Origin: Streptomyces sp. NBC_00691
Lineage (GTDB): Bacteria > Actinomycetota > Actinomycetes > Streptomycetales > Streptomycetaceae
NCBI RefSeq assembly: GCF_036226665.1
Contig: NZ_CP109007.1
Coordinates: 124,001-188,000 of the forward strand
Direction: 5' to 3'
DNA length: 64,000 nt
In this document: positions 26,383 through 35,151 of the stretch, one piece after another
Layout of the letters: each line of letters starts with the position of its first letter
How positions within the stretch are numbered: the stretch's first letter is position 1
Notes under the pieces: generated by a model
What the model was told of the DNA's origin: nothing
What the model saw: only the letters and a program-made list of their open reading frames with translations
The model's database searches: none
Made by a program: the position numbers and the translations under genes

Positions 26383-27915
26383 TCAGGGGGCGAAGGAGAG
26401 CATGCGGGGCTCGTGCCGGGCGTCGTCGCCGCTCAGGCCGGCGGGCGTGATCACGAGCCGGTCACCCACGTAGGCGTTCTCCCCGACGGCCCCCATCCCG
26501 AATTCGACCCTCGCGGTGGAGGCGGGGAGCCGCAGCACGTCCTTGATGGTGTCCACGCCGCCGGGACCGACCCGGAAGACCCGGCCGGGCTTGCCGTTCG
26601 TGCCCAGCTGGTAGACCATCCCGGTCCTACCCGGTCCGACGCGCAGAGGGTAGTAGCCGTACGAGGTCCCCTCGTCCTTCACGCCCCAGAGCAGCTTCCC
26701 GGTCCCGAGGTCGTAGGCACCGACGCGGTCGGTCCCGCCGAGCAGCACGAGCCCTCCTCCGACGACGGCCTCCCGGCATGCCTGGGCGTTGCCACTGGTG
26801 TCGATGGAGTCTCCGCAGTGCTTGAACCCCTTCGGGCGGGGGTCGATGGTCCTGCGGACCTTTCCGTCGGGCCCGAGGGCGACCACCCGCCAGTCCTCGG
26901 CGTGGGTCTCCCGATGCGCGGTGGTGATCACGGCCGGTGAGACGGACAGCACCTGGCCGATCCTCCGGCCCGGCTCCGTCCGGTGGCGCCAGCGAACCTT
27001 GCCCGTGGCCGGATCAATCTCCCGTACCTGGTCGTACGCCTTCTCCATCGAGTTGATCGCGCAGTCGGCGAGCACCAGGAGCCTACTGCCGCCCGCCACT
27101 CTGCCGGGGTAGCACTTCCCCGGGTTCTCCATGGGGATCTCGTACAGCTTCCGCCCGTCGGCGACCTGGTACGCGAAGGCCTTCATGCTCTGGACTATCG
27201 CGAAGGTGCCCCCGCTGATCGCGCTGTCCACCGTGATCGTGCCGTCCCCCGAGCCCGTCTCGGTCAGCTGCTCGTGCCAGCCGGCCCTGCCGGTACGCAG
27301 GTCGATCATCCGGAGCTGGTTGCACCGCGCGCCGGTCCAGGCCTCGACGTTCTGCAGGACGATGACGACCTTGCCCTCGGGTGTCGCGTTGACCGGGGTC
27401 TCGCAGACAGGGGTCGGAAGGTCGACGCTCCACAGCTGGGCGCCGTCGCTGAGCCGGTGGGCGACGACCTTCTTGTAGATCGCCTGTACGACGGTGTCAC
27501 CGACGATCCAGAGGTCCTCGGTCGGGATGTTGCGGCGGGGCAGGTCGGTGCGGTCGTCGACGATCCAGGCACCGGCCTCGCCGGCCCGGCGCTGCCGCGC
27601 GATCTCCGCGGTGGTGGGGATGCGGGACGGCGACGGGGTGGGGCGGGCGCTCGCCCTCGGCGGAGGCGCGGCCGACGGGGCGTCGCTCTCCGCTCCAGCG
27701 TGGCCCGACGGGGCGCGGTCCGCTCCGGACCGATCGCCCAGGACGTACGCGCCGGCACCGAGGAGCAGCAGCGCGAGGACCGCTGCGACCAGCGGCCGAC
27801 GGCGTCGGGGTGGGCGAGGGGGCGGCGTCCCGTACCCCTCGGGCGCGTACGGATTATCGGGCACAGGCCAAGGCGGTGGGCGGTGTTCGTACCAGGGGTC
27901 GTGCGACTGCGACAT
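26383..27915 (-). CDS. Membrane-anchored PQQ/beta-propeller protein
   Basis: 510 residues from ATG 27915 (AAAGGGAAA upstream). A Pro-rich cytoplasmic leader (about 1-40) ends in PRRRRP and one transmembrane helix (LVAAVLALLLLGAGAYVLG). A Ser/Ala/Pro linker follows. The extracytoplasmic domain has PQQ-like repeats, each with a 'D..TG...W' turn: HRLSDGAQLWSVDLP, IDLRTGRAGWHEQL, IDPATGKVRWRHRT, YDLGTGKLLWGVKD. These make a beta-propeller as in BamB-like or sensor extracellular domains. Several Cys pairs suggest disulfides outside the cell. No kinase domain is attached, so it is a stand-alone sensor or adaptor. Function unknown. Confidence 0.78.
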   Translation of the reverse strand: MSQSHDPWYEHRPPPWPVPDNPYAPEGYGTPPPRPPRRRRPLVAAVLALLLLGAGAYVLGDRSGADRAPSGHAGAESDAPSAAPPPRASARPTPSPSRIPTTAEIARQRRAGEAGAWIVDDRTDLPRRNIPTEDLWIVGDTVVQAIYKKVVAHRLSDGAQLWSVDLPTPVCETPVNATPEGKVVIVLQNVEAWTGARCNQLRMIDLRTGRAGWHEQLTETGSGDGTITVDSAISGGTFAIVQSMKAFAYQVADGRKLYEIPMENPGKCYPGRVAGGSRLLVLADCAINSMEKAYDQVREIDPATGKVRWRHRTEPGRRIGQVLSVSPAVITTAHRETHAEDWRVVALGPDGKVRRTIDPRPKGFKHCGDSIDTSGNAQACREAVVGGGLVLLGGTDRVGAYDLGTGKLLWGVKDEGTSYGYYPLRVGPGRTGMVYQLGTNGKPGRVFRVGPGGVDTIKDVLRLPASTARVEFGMGAVGENAYVGDRLVITPAGLSGDDARHEPRMLSFAP

Positions 27916-28326
27916 GCGGTTTCCCTTTACAACAAGGCGGGCGGCCGCCCCGACACGCTGGGCGCCGAGGAGGGTTCTGAGCGATGGCCGGTGCGGTCGG
28001 GTCCGCATGAGCCCATGGCTGTGGCAAGGCTTTGTGGAGCCGCTTGGTCGCCCTGTGGGAGGTCGGCAAGCGCGGGATGTACGCCGCGTCGGGTCCACGA
28101 CGGACCGGATGTCCCGTCTGGCTGAGACACAGTGACCGACCTTTCTCAATGACAGGTTCGACAGTCGGGCGAACCACGCTGGAGTACCCAGCGACTCTGG
28201 TGCAGCGCGCTGCTCTTTCGCTGAACTCCTGTTGAAAAGCTGGCAGCTGAGACAGAGCAACGGCGAAGCTATGCCGCTCCTCTCGGTCAACCGGCGTCTG
28301 CACGGCGCCGTGCCGCCGGTGCTGCT

Positions 28327-28520
28327 GCCGCCTTGTGCTCATCGACGAGCTCCACATTCTCGACATCGGTACGCGGGTGGGCGCCGAGGCATCCGACCAG
28401 ATCAAGTACCTGTCCGAGCGCATCCCGGCGACCTTCGTCCTGGCCGGCGTCGACGTCGAGGGCACCGGGCTGTTCGCCGGACGCCGCGGCGGACAGATCT
28501 CCAGCCGCTCCCCACCCTCA
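28327..28520 (+). pseudogene. TniB/TnsC-like AAA ATPase remnant
   Basis: VLIDELHILDIGTRVGAEAS, DQIKYLSERIPATFVLAGVD and VEGTGLFAGRRGGQI read as the Walker B (LIDELH) and sensor-1 (FVLAGVD) region of TniB/TnsC-type transposition ATPases. The P-loop part upstream and everything downstream are lost. Remnant of a Tn7/Tn5053-like or related element. Confidence 0.55.
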
Positions 28521-28811
28521 TCCCCACCGGCGCGCAGCGCACGGACCATCGAGCGGGCGCCGGAACAGCGCACGACGGCGGGGGCCTGGTCGCGGCCCGG
28601 CCTCGTTCGCCGCCTCAGACGGGTCGCGTAGAGGCCGCTGTCGGCCGTGCCGGAGCCACGGAAGCTGTAGCGGTCCAGCCCTCGGGCCGGGCCTGCGGGG
28701 ACGATCGCCGGTGGACACGCAGCGAACCGCTCCCGGACCAGTCGGCGAAACGGGCCGGCCCGCCTCCGCGATCCGACACCTGATCTCTGAGAAGTGCACC
28801 CCGTACGGATG

Positions 28812-28847
28812 TTGTGATTCTGGATCCAGATGTAGTACTTCTTATAC
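28812..28847 (+). promoter_or_regulatory. Likely promoter giving a leaderless XRE transcript
   Basis: TTGTGA (28812-28817) and TAGTAC (28833-28838), spaced 15, sit just before ATG 28848, and no Shine-Dalgarno is present. A GGATCC-centred dyad (TCTGGATCCAGA, 28819-28830) lies between the boxes and could be the autoregulatory site of the XRE protein. Confidence 0.45.
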
Positions 28848-29093
28848 ATGAGTGAGCAGGTGCACAACAGGCTGGCTGTTGTCAGAGCCGAGCGGAAGGT
28901 GTCTCGACAGGCACTGGCCGAGGCAGTGGGCGTCCACTACCAGACCATCGGCTACATCGAGCGCGGCCAGTACAACCCCAGCCTCGACCTGGCCCTGAAA
29001 ATGGCCCGGTTCTTCGGTCTCCCTGTGGAAGCGCTGTTCTCCCTGGAGCCGTTCCAGCTGCTCACCGACGAGTTCTACGGGAGGAACCAGTGA
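28848..29093 (+). CDS. Small XRE-family (Cro/CI type) regulator
   Basis: 81 residues. LAVVRAERKVSRQALAEAVG, then VHYQTIGYIERGQYNPSLDL and ALKMARFFGLPVEALFSL form the five-helix Cro/CI DNA-binding fold seen in short regulators paired with membrane proteins (YgzD/YozG-like). The gene has no ribosome-binding site and is probably leaderless. Its TGA overlaps the GTG of the membrane protein gene (CAGTGA), which signals translational coupling. It probably represses its own operon. Confidence 0.85.
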   Translation: MSEQVHNRLAVVRAERKVSRQALAEAVGVHYQTIGYIERGQYNPSLDLALKMARFFGLPVEALFSLEPFQLLTDEFYGRNQ

Positions 29094-29608
29094 TACCCAC
29101 CACGCGCTACGACCGGCACATGTACGCGCTGATGAACGACCGCCGCGCGGCTGCGGTCCATGCCACCACGACCCGGCGTCGGTTTGCCGTCACCGCCCAT
29201 GTCGCCCTCACCGCCGTCGGGGTGGGCGCCTGGATCGGCACGGTCTTCGGCCCCGGGTGGGGACCGGCCCTCGTGGTCGCGGGCGCGCTGCTGCCCTGGG
29301 TCCTGCTCACCGGCGTCCTGAACGGCTCAACTCGCGGACTCCTCGAGCTACGGGGCCGGATGCTCGACGAGCGACAGCTCGCCGAACGCGACCGGGTACG
29401 GGCCTTGGCCCACCGGATCACTCTGTGGCTGCTCGTTGCCGCGGCGATCGGCGCCGGCGCCTACAGCACCCTGGCGGATGCGCCTCTGCGCGCGGCCGTG
29501 ACACCGGTCCTCGTCGGCGTGCTCGCCGCGCACTGGATGATGCCGCTGTGGGTGGCGGCCCTGCGTGTCCAGGACGAGCCGACCGACTGCCTGGCCGACG
29601 CGGCTTGA
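29090..29608 (+). CDS. Membrane protein coupled to the XRE regulator
   Basis: 172 residues. GTG 29090 overlaps the upstream stop, and GGGAGGAACCA precedes it. Four predicted transmembrane helices: FAVTAHVALTAVGVGAWIGT, ALVVAGALLPWVLLTGVL, TLWLLVAAAIGAGAYSTL and AVTPVLVGVLAAHWMMPLWV. A cytoplasmic loop, LELRGRMLDERQLAERDRVR, lies in the middle. XRE-plus-membrane-protein pairs of this build recur in actinobacteria without an assigned role. The membrane protein may sequester the regulator or be its main product. No catalytic residues seen. Confidence 0.72.
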   Translation: MIPTTRYDRHMYALMNDRRAAAVHATTTRRRFAVTAHVALTAVGVGAWIGTVFGPGWGPALVVAGALLPWVLLTGVLNGSTRGLLELRGRMLDERQLAERDRVRALAHRITLWLLVAAAIGAGAYSTLADAPLRAAVTPVLVGVLAAHWMMPLWVAALRVQDEPTDCLADAA

Positions 29609-29806
29609 GACGATAGGCCTTCCAGTCGTTTGCCTCCCCACACGTGGGCACCGCTCCAGGGCGCGTGAACCACACCAAACGGCCAAAAGGACACGGTCCA
29701 GGCCACGGTCCTGGTCAGCTCATACGACCCGTCGGACAGGCCCTCACCCCATGTACGGGCCGACAGTGCAGACAGGACTCTGGGTATCCCGCACTCCGGG
29801 AGCGGT

Positions 29807-30073
29807 GTGAGCGCTGCTGCCTCGGGTAGCCGGGCCGACATGTTCAGACACCGACGTGTAAGGGTTACGTGCGTCCTACTGGTCAGCTGGGGGGTGCTCA
29901 CCGCCATGGGACGCTGGGCGGAGCACTCCACTTGGCCGAGGGCCGTGGGGAACGGACTGCTGCTCGGGTGCGTGGTGGCGGGTACGTGGTGGTTCGCCGA
30001 GATGACACAGGGGCGATCGCTACGACGGAGCGATCCCGGCCTGGAGAAGCCTCGGTTCAGCAAGCGGCGCTGA
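29807..30073 (+). CDS. Small hypothetical membrane protein
   Basis: 88 codons from GTG 29807, or 77 from ATG 29840 (FRHRRVRVTCVLLV). Two hydrophobic helices, VTCVLLVSWGVLTAMG and VGNGLLLGCVVAGTWWFAEM, are followed by a basic tail, KPRFSKRR, consistent with positive-inside orientation. No clear ribosome-binding site. Without a recognisable family this is a modest call. 29609-29806 shows no gene. Confidence 0.35.
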   Translation: MSAAASGSRADMFRHRRVRVTCVLLVSWGVLTAMGRWAEHSTWPRAVGNGLLLGCVVAGTWWFAEMTQGRSLRRSDPGLEKPRFSKRR

Positions 30074-30429
30074 GAACGATCATGGTTTAGTCGGTGCGAG
30101 CATGCTGACACGGTTCTCGTACGCACTGCCGTGCACCGGCCGGGACCGCCTTGGATGCCGTGGCCGCCGCCGACGTGCCGCCCGCGGTCGGCGGCCGCGT
30201 AGCGCTCAGGGCTCAGCGAGCCCTGAGTGAGCGGGTGGCCCGGCCGGACGGCGACCACCGGTCGGTCTCTGCCGACGAGGTGGTGGTGGAGCCGACCGCG
30301 ACGACCCAGTCGAGGTCGCCCTCGGCGTCGGCCTGGGCGAGCAGGGCGGTGAAGCCCACTGGGCGTCAGTCAACGACACGCATCAACCAACGATCAGATG
30401 ATCCGAAGTAACGGCCTAGACACACCACA

Positions 30430-30660
30430 CCATTGCTCTTCTCGGTCACCACCCCTGATACGCCGGCCGTCCCACCGACCACCTACGCCTCGGGCGACAA
30501 CGAGGCGGCGAAGAAGAACGTCACCAGCCTGCTCACCGACCTGGGCTGGCAGCCTGCACGGATCGAAGACCTCGGAGGCATCTGCACTGCCCGGGCCACC
30601 GAGGTCATGATCCTGGTCGGACCCCACGTCCTGCGCCGACGCGGCTTCGAGCCCTCAGCG
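30430..30660 (+). pseudogene. F420-dependent NADP-reductase-like C-terminal remnant
   Basis: LFSVTTPDTPAVPPTTYASG, DNEAAKKNVTSLLTDLGWQP and ARIEDLGGICTARATEVMIL match the C-terminal part of NADPH:F420 oxidoreductase-type proteins, whose pattern is 'FVAGDD..AK..V..LL.D.GW.....D.G....AR..E....L'. The Rossmann N-terminus is absent and the frame runs into unrelated sequence after RRRGFEP. 30074-30429 holds nothing else recognisable. Confidence 0.55.
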
Positions 30661-30856
30661 GGCTCGCGGGGTCAGCTGAGCATCGATACCGAACGTCGGC
30701 GCGGACACCGCCCGACCGACGGTTGCACGTCATGCCCGACCTCGCCGTCGGCAGAGCCCCTGTCGAGCCCTCGCCTCGTACAACCGCCGAATTCAGAAGC
30801 TATGGACACCGGGCCAGCCCTGATCTGCTCGGGATGCACCGGGGTAGTTCAGGCTG

Positions 30857-31096
30857 TCAGGTGAGCGGCTCAGGCGCGGGTACCGGGCCGGGCAGTGGAC
30901 CCGGATGGGGCCCCGGCTCCGGGCGGGGACCTCCCGGCTGGGGATCCGGCCCAGGCTGCGGCGGAGTCGGCGGTACGGGGTCAGGACCGCCCGGCCCGGG
31001 CACCGGACCGGGCACGGGGCCCGGTTGCGGGCCAGGACCGGGTCCAGGCGTCGGGGTGGGGCTCGGCGGGACCGGATCATTCGGCGGCGTACCCAT
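30857..31096 (-). CDS. Pro/Gly-rich low-complexity small protein
   Basis: 79 residues. ATG 31096 is selected over a longer frame because GAGGTGACC directly precedes it. Almost the whole protein is built of PGP, PEP and PxPGPxPGP units (PTPTPGPGPGPQPGPVPGPV), ending in APEPLT. No signal peptide and no cysteine. Such collagen-like or polyproline peptides in Streptomyces have no assigned function. The sequence is also repetitive at DNA level (GGNCCNGG runs), so both strands look open. Confidence 0.5.
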   Translation of the reverse strand: MGTPPNDPVPPSPTPTPGPGPGPQPGPVPGPVPGPGGPDPVPPTPPQPGPDPQPGGPRPEPGPHPGPLPGPVPAPEPLT

Positions 31097-31240
31097 GGTC
31101 ACCTCTTCACGTCGGCGTTCGGGGCCCGGGGCCGGCTGTGGTGCCGACCGGCCGGGAAGGACAGGCGTCTCAACGGGCGCCGGCTGCGGCTGCGGCGGGC
31201 CCGGCCGAGTCGAATGCCCGGTCCGTACGTCGCTTCCCAT

Positions 31241-31641
31241 GATCACACCTGCTCCCTGGATCGGAAGGGATTCAGCTCCCTCCTCCCTCGACTGCCCGAG
31301 GAAGTCGCACTCATGCCCGCGCACCGCCTCCGAGCTGGCGAACACGCATCCGGTCGGGGCAGACCGTGACCATGACCGCCACCTGCGGCGTCGGAGCGGC
31401 GCTGCCAGCTGGACGGCTACGGCGAGCGTTATGCCGTCGAGTGCGCGTCCGCCGAGGGGAAAAACGCGCAGATCCTGGCATGCCACCCTTCGGGCACTTC
31501 AAGCCAGCCTTAAGTAAACGTTAAGCCGCTGACGTCCGAGGAAAACAGCAGGTCAGAGGCGTGCAATGAATACGTCCAGTGTTGCCATGGGCATTACATC
31601 TCCACGATACTCACTGCCCCGGGGTGACATCGCGTCACCTT
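31241..31641. other. Intergenic stretch upstream of the glucanase genes
   Basis: No gene seen. Near 31505-31525 the AT-rich CTTAAGTAAACGTTAAG forms a small dyad (CTTAA/TTAAG) that contrasts with the surrounding G+C and may be promoter-associated. Confidence 0.35.
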
Positions 31642-31655
31642 TGAGAGCGCTCTCA
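31642..31655. promoter_or_regulatory. LacI-family operator upstream of the GH16 gene
   Basis: TGAGAGCGCTCTCA is a perfect 14-bp palindrome centred on GCGC, 70 nt before the GH16 start. LacI/GalR-type glycan regulators of Streptomyces (for example CebR) use closely related TGGGAGCGCTCCCA boxes. It suggests repression of the glucanase genes until a beta-glucan oligosaccharide is present. Confidence 0.7.
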
Positions 31656-31724
31656 CCGGCAGACCGACGGCTGGTCCCGCCCGGACGCGTTCTCCTCCCC
31701 TTCCTCGGAAAAGGATGACTGCCC

Positions 31725-32987
31725 ATGGCTGCTGCTCATCGAGCGAGACGCTGGTCCTTCGGCGGCCTGGTGCTGGTCGTCACCGCCGGGCTGGTGGTGG
31801 CGGTGTTCATGTCCCTCGTGGGCTCGGGTGCTTCACAGGCCGGTGCCGCCGCGGTTGCCGCGCAGACCTGGTCCGACGAGTTCGACGGACCGGCGGGCCG
31901 CGCGCCCGATTCCGCGAAGTGGACGCTGGAGAACGGCGGTTCGGGATTCGGGAACCACGAGTTGCAGTACTACACCACCAGCACGGCGAACGCCGCGCTC
32001 GACGGCCAGGGTCACCTGGTCCTGACGGCGCGGAAGAACACCGATGCCGGGCTGCGGTGCTGGTACGGGCAGTGCCAGTACACGTCGGCGCGGCTGAACA
32101 CCGCCAAGACGTTCACGCAGACGTACGGCCGTTTCGAGGCGCGCATCAAGATCCCGCGGGGACAGGGGATCTGGCCCGCGTTCTGGATGCTGGGCAATGA
32201 CCTCGGCACCGTGGGGTGGCCCCACAGCGGCGAGATCGACATCATGGAGAACATCGGACGCGAACCCCAAACGGTGCACGGCACGGTGCACGGGCCGGGG
32301 TACTCGGGAGCGGGCGGCCTGGGCGCGTCGTACAGCCTGCCAGGTGGACGGGCCTTCGCCGACGACTTCCATGTGTTCGCCGTGGACTGGAGCCCGAACT
32401 CGATCACCTGGTCGGTCGACGGCACGCCGTACAAGACACTCGCCCCGGCCGGCACCAACGGCGACAAGTGGGTCTTCGACCACCCGTTCTTCCTCCTCCT
32501 CAACGTCGCGGTCGGCGGCGACTGGCCCGGTAGCCCCGACGCCTCCTCGGCCTTCCCGCAGACGATGGTCGTCGACTACGTACGCGCCTCCGGCAGCGCC
32601 TCCACCACCGCACGCCCGATACGCGGCATCGGCGGCATGTGCGTCGACGTAGCGGGGGGCTCGAACGCCGACCGTACGCCGATCCAGCTGCACAACTGCA
32701 CCGGGAACGCGGCCCAGCAGTGGACCGTCGGCGGCGACGGCACCGTTCGCGCCCTCGGCAAGTGCCTTGACGTGGCCGGTGGTTCCGCCGCGGACGGCGC
32801 CGTGGTCCAGCTCTACACCTGCAACGGCACCGAGGCACAGAGATGGACGTACACCGGCGCCCGCGACCTCACCAACATCGGCGCCGGCAAGTGCCTTGAC
32901 GCCAAGGGCAATTCCTCGGCCGACGGCACCCGGCTGCAGACCTGGACCTGCAACGGCGGCGCCAACCAGAAGTGGACGGTCGGCTGA
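31725..32987 (+). CDS. Secreted GH16 beta-1,3-glucanase with ricin-type CBM13
   Basis: 420 residues. Signal peptide 1-45 (RARRW then a hydrophobic run to GAAAVAAQ). The GH16 domain (about 47-280) has the catalytic signature GEIDIMENIG (E-x-D-x-x-E, about 173-182), where the two Glu are nucleophile and acid/base. WPAFWMLG and FHVFAVDWSPNSITW complete the laminarinase/lichenase fold. A C-terminal ricin-B-like CBM13 (about 292-420) has QLHNCTGNAAQQWTV, QLYTCNGTEAQRWTY and QTWTCNGGANQKWTV, the three QxW units. It hydrolyses beta-1,3- (or mixed) glucans outside the cell. The LacI-type box at 31642-31655 and the downstream GH64 gene indicate a fungal-wall or laminarin-degrading pair. Confidence 0.93.
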   Translation: MAAAHRARRWSFGGLVLVVTAGLVVAVFMSLVGSGASQAGAAAVAAQTWSDEFDGPAGRAPDSAKWTLENGGSGFGNHELQYYTTSTANAALDGQGHLVLTARKNTDAGLRCWYGQCQYTSARLNTAKTFTQTYGRFEARIKIPRGQGIWPAFWMLGNDLGTVGWPHSGEIDIMENIGREPQTVHGTVHGPGYSGAGGLGASYSLPGGRAFADDFHVFAVDWSPNSITWSVDGTPYKTLAPAGTNGDKWVFDHPFFLLLNVAVGGDWPGSPDASSAFPQTMVVDYVRASGSASTTARPIRGIGGMCVDVAGGSNADRTPIQLHNCTGNAAQQWTVGGDGTVRALGKCLDVAGGSAADGAVVQLYTCNGTEAQRWTYTGARDLTNIGAGKCLDAKGNSSADGTRLQTWTCNGGANQKWTVG

Positions 32988-33153
32988 CCGAACCGCGGAC
33001 TCGGCAGGGCCCGCCTGCCTGAGTTCTTCCCCGGCTTCCGATCCGTCCCCGTTCCCGGCTCCTCCCCCGCCCGACCGGCCCCTCCCCCGCCCCCCGTTCC
33101 GCACCTGTACCAGGCGCCTCCCCCACCCGACCTCCCACAGAACGGCCCCCACC

Positions 33154-34842
33154 ATGACGGCTCGCCACCAGCGAACGATGTCCCGCAGGAAACTCCTCAC
33201 GGCGACCGCGGGCCTTGCCCTGGCGGTGCCCGCCGTGGCCACCTGGCTCGAGGCCGACGCCGACGCTTCGACCACGCCGACGCTCCCGCTGGATCTGGTC
33301 AACACCACCGGCAACGACACGGTGTACGCCTACGTGCTCGGCCGCGACCCGGCGGCCGGCGGCAGCTGGGCCTTCATTCAGGCGGACGGATCCAGCCTCC
33401 ACCACCCGCCGTCCCCGGCCAGTGACCAGACACCGCTCGACGTCGACTGCGCCCTTGCCCTCAACGCGTCCGGAGCCGGGGCGCGGCGGGTGACGCTGCC
33501 GCGGCTGTACAGCGGACGCATCTACTTCTCCGTCGGCGCGAAGCTCACCTTCCTCATGAACCGAGGCGGCGGCCTGGCCCTGCCTTCGGTGAGCAACCCG
33601 ACCGACCCCAACGCCGACGTCCACCACGATTTCTGCGAATTCACCTTCAACGAAGATCAGTTGTACGCCAACATCACGTTCGTCGACATGGTCTCGCTGC
33701 CGATCGCCTTCCAGCTGGAGACCGGACAGGGTCCCCAGACGGTGCGCGGACTGCCCGCCGACGGGCTGTCCCGGGTCGCCGCAGCACTGCGGGACCAGTC
33801 CGCAGCCGACGGCAGCGACTGGAGCAAGCTGATCGTCGCCAAGGGCGGCACCGAACTGCGCGTGGTCAGCCCCAATCTGGCCATCCGGGGCAACAACACC
33901 CTGTTCCGCGGATACTTCGACAGCTACGTCGACGAGGTGTGGAACAAGTACCGCTCCACCGATCTGCGCATCGACACCCAGTTCACCTGGGGCACCGTCA
34001 CCGGCCGGGTGAACGGCGACACGCTCGCCTTCCCGGGAGTGGGCACCTTCGCCAAGCCGTCCACCCTCTCCGTCTTCTCCTGCAGCGACGCCCCCTTCAC
34101 CACGGGCAACGATCTGATGGGCAACCTCAGCGCGCGGCTCGCCGCCGCCTTCAACCGCACCACCCTGCTGGACAACCCCCACCAGCCGACCGCCGAGAAC
34201 CCGGCCTCGTTCTACACCCGGCCGCGGACCAACCACTACGCCCGCATCCTGCACGGCACCACTCCCGACCACCTCGGGTACGCCTTCCCCTACGACGACG
34301 TGCACCCGGCCGGGGTGGACTTCGAGGGCAAGGTCCAGTCCGGCAGCCCCGGGCGCTGGACCATCACCGTCGGTGGAACCGCCGACGGCGGAGGCGGTAC
34401 GCCGACGCCGACCGCCACCGCCACAGGTGGCGGGATCAGCGCCTTCGCCACCATCCAGGCCGAAGCGTTCACGTCCCAGTCGGGAGCCCAGGTGGAGGCC
34501 TGCTCCGACAGCGGTGGCGGTTCCGATGTCGGCTGGCTGTCCCACGGCGACTGGCTCAAGTACTCCTCCGTCGCCTTCGGCACCCGAGGCGCCACCCGCT
34601 TCACCACGCGTGTCGCATCCGGCGCCACCGCGGGTGTCAGCGGCCTGGTCCAGGTCCGCCTCGGCAGCCCTACCGCCGCTCCGATCGGCAGCTTCGCCGT
34701 CGCCGGCACGGGAGGGTGGCAGACCTGGCGTACGGTTCCGGCCGACATCAGCCACACCACGGGCACCCACGACGTCTATCTGACCTTCACCAGCGGTCAG
34801 CCCTCCGACTTCGTCAACCTCAACTGGTTCACTTTCGCCTAG
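33154..34842 (+). CDS. Secreted GH64 beta-1,3-glucanase with CBM6
   Basis: 562 residues from ATG 33154, or ATG 33178 (SRRKLLTATAG). The N-terminus has a twin-arginine-like SRRK-LL motif and Ala-rich helix, so Tat export is plausible. LPLDLVNTTGNDTVYAYVLG, SGRIYFSVGAKLTFLMN and DPNADVHHDFCEFTFNED are characteristic of GH64 laminaripentaose-producing beta-1,3-glucanases, where an Asp/Glu pair in the 'DFCEFT' region is catalytic. After a Thr/Pro linker (TPTPTATATGGG) comes a CBM6 (IQAEAFTSQSGAQVEAC, SDVGWLSHGDWLKYSSVAFG, FVNLNWFTF). GH64 yields long laminari-oligosaccharides that the GH16 partner, 166 nt upstream, can process. Confidence 0.9.
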   Translation: MTARHQRTMSRRKLLTATAGLALAVPAVATWLEADADASTTPTLPLDLVNTTGNDTVYAYVLGRDPAAGGSWAFIQADGSSLHHPPSPASDQTPLDVDCALALNASGAGARRVTLPRLYSGRIYFSVGAKLTFLMNRGGGLALPSVSNPTDPNADVHHDFCEFTFNEDQLYANITFVDMVSLPIAFQLETGQGPQTVRGLPADGLSRVAAALRDQSAADGSDWSKLIVAKGGTELRVVSPNLAIRGNNTLFRGYFDSYVDEVWNKYRSTDLRIDTQFTWGTVTGRVNGDTLAFPGVGTFAKPSTLSVFSCSDAPFTTGNDLMGNLSARLAAAFNRTTLLDNPHQPTAENPASFYTRPRTNHYARILHGTTPDHLGYAFPYDDVHPAGVDFEGKVQSGSPGRWTITVGGTADGGGGTPTPTATATGGGISAFATIQAEAFTSQSGAQVEACSDSGGGSDVGWLSHGDWLKYSSVAFGTRGATRFTTRVASGATAGVSGLVQVRLGSPTAAPIGSFAVAGTGGWQTWRTVPADISHTTGTHDVYLTFTSGQPSDFVNLNWFTFA

Positions 34843-34880
34843 GACCTGTCCGGCCGGTCGTCCGACCGATCCGTGCCCGA

Positions 34881-34922
34881 GCCGTTGCCGGAAGGCGTTT
34901 CACGGACGCCACCGGCAACGGC
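34881..34922 (+). terminator. Terminator of the GH64 gene
   Basis: GCCGTTGCCGG (34881-34891) pairs with 34912-34922, and an inner GGCGT/ACGCC pair extends the structure. It lies 38 nt past the GH64 stop. Confidence 0.7.
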
Positions 34923-35151
34923 ATCGGCCGACGTCACCGGGGAACGCCAGTAGGACGAGGCGCCGTGGCAGGGTCTCTTCGCCCGGCTGTGGAGGTCGTA
35001 CGGAGGCGAGCACCTGGGACCTTCGGCCCGCCAGGGGCGCTTGGGCAGCGACCGCTGCCCTCCCTCCTGTCCGCTGAGGCATTCCTGCGGCCGGGTTCAT
35101 GCGGTGTCGTGGAGTGGAACCCGACTGTCCCCGCGGAAAGGCGCCTTCTCC

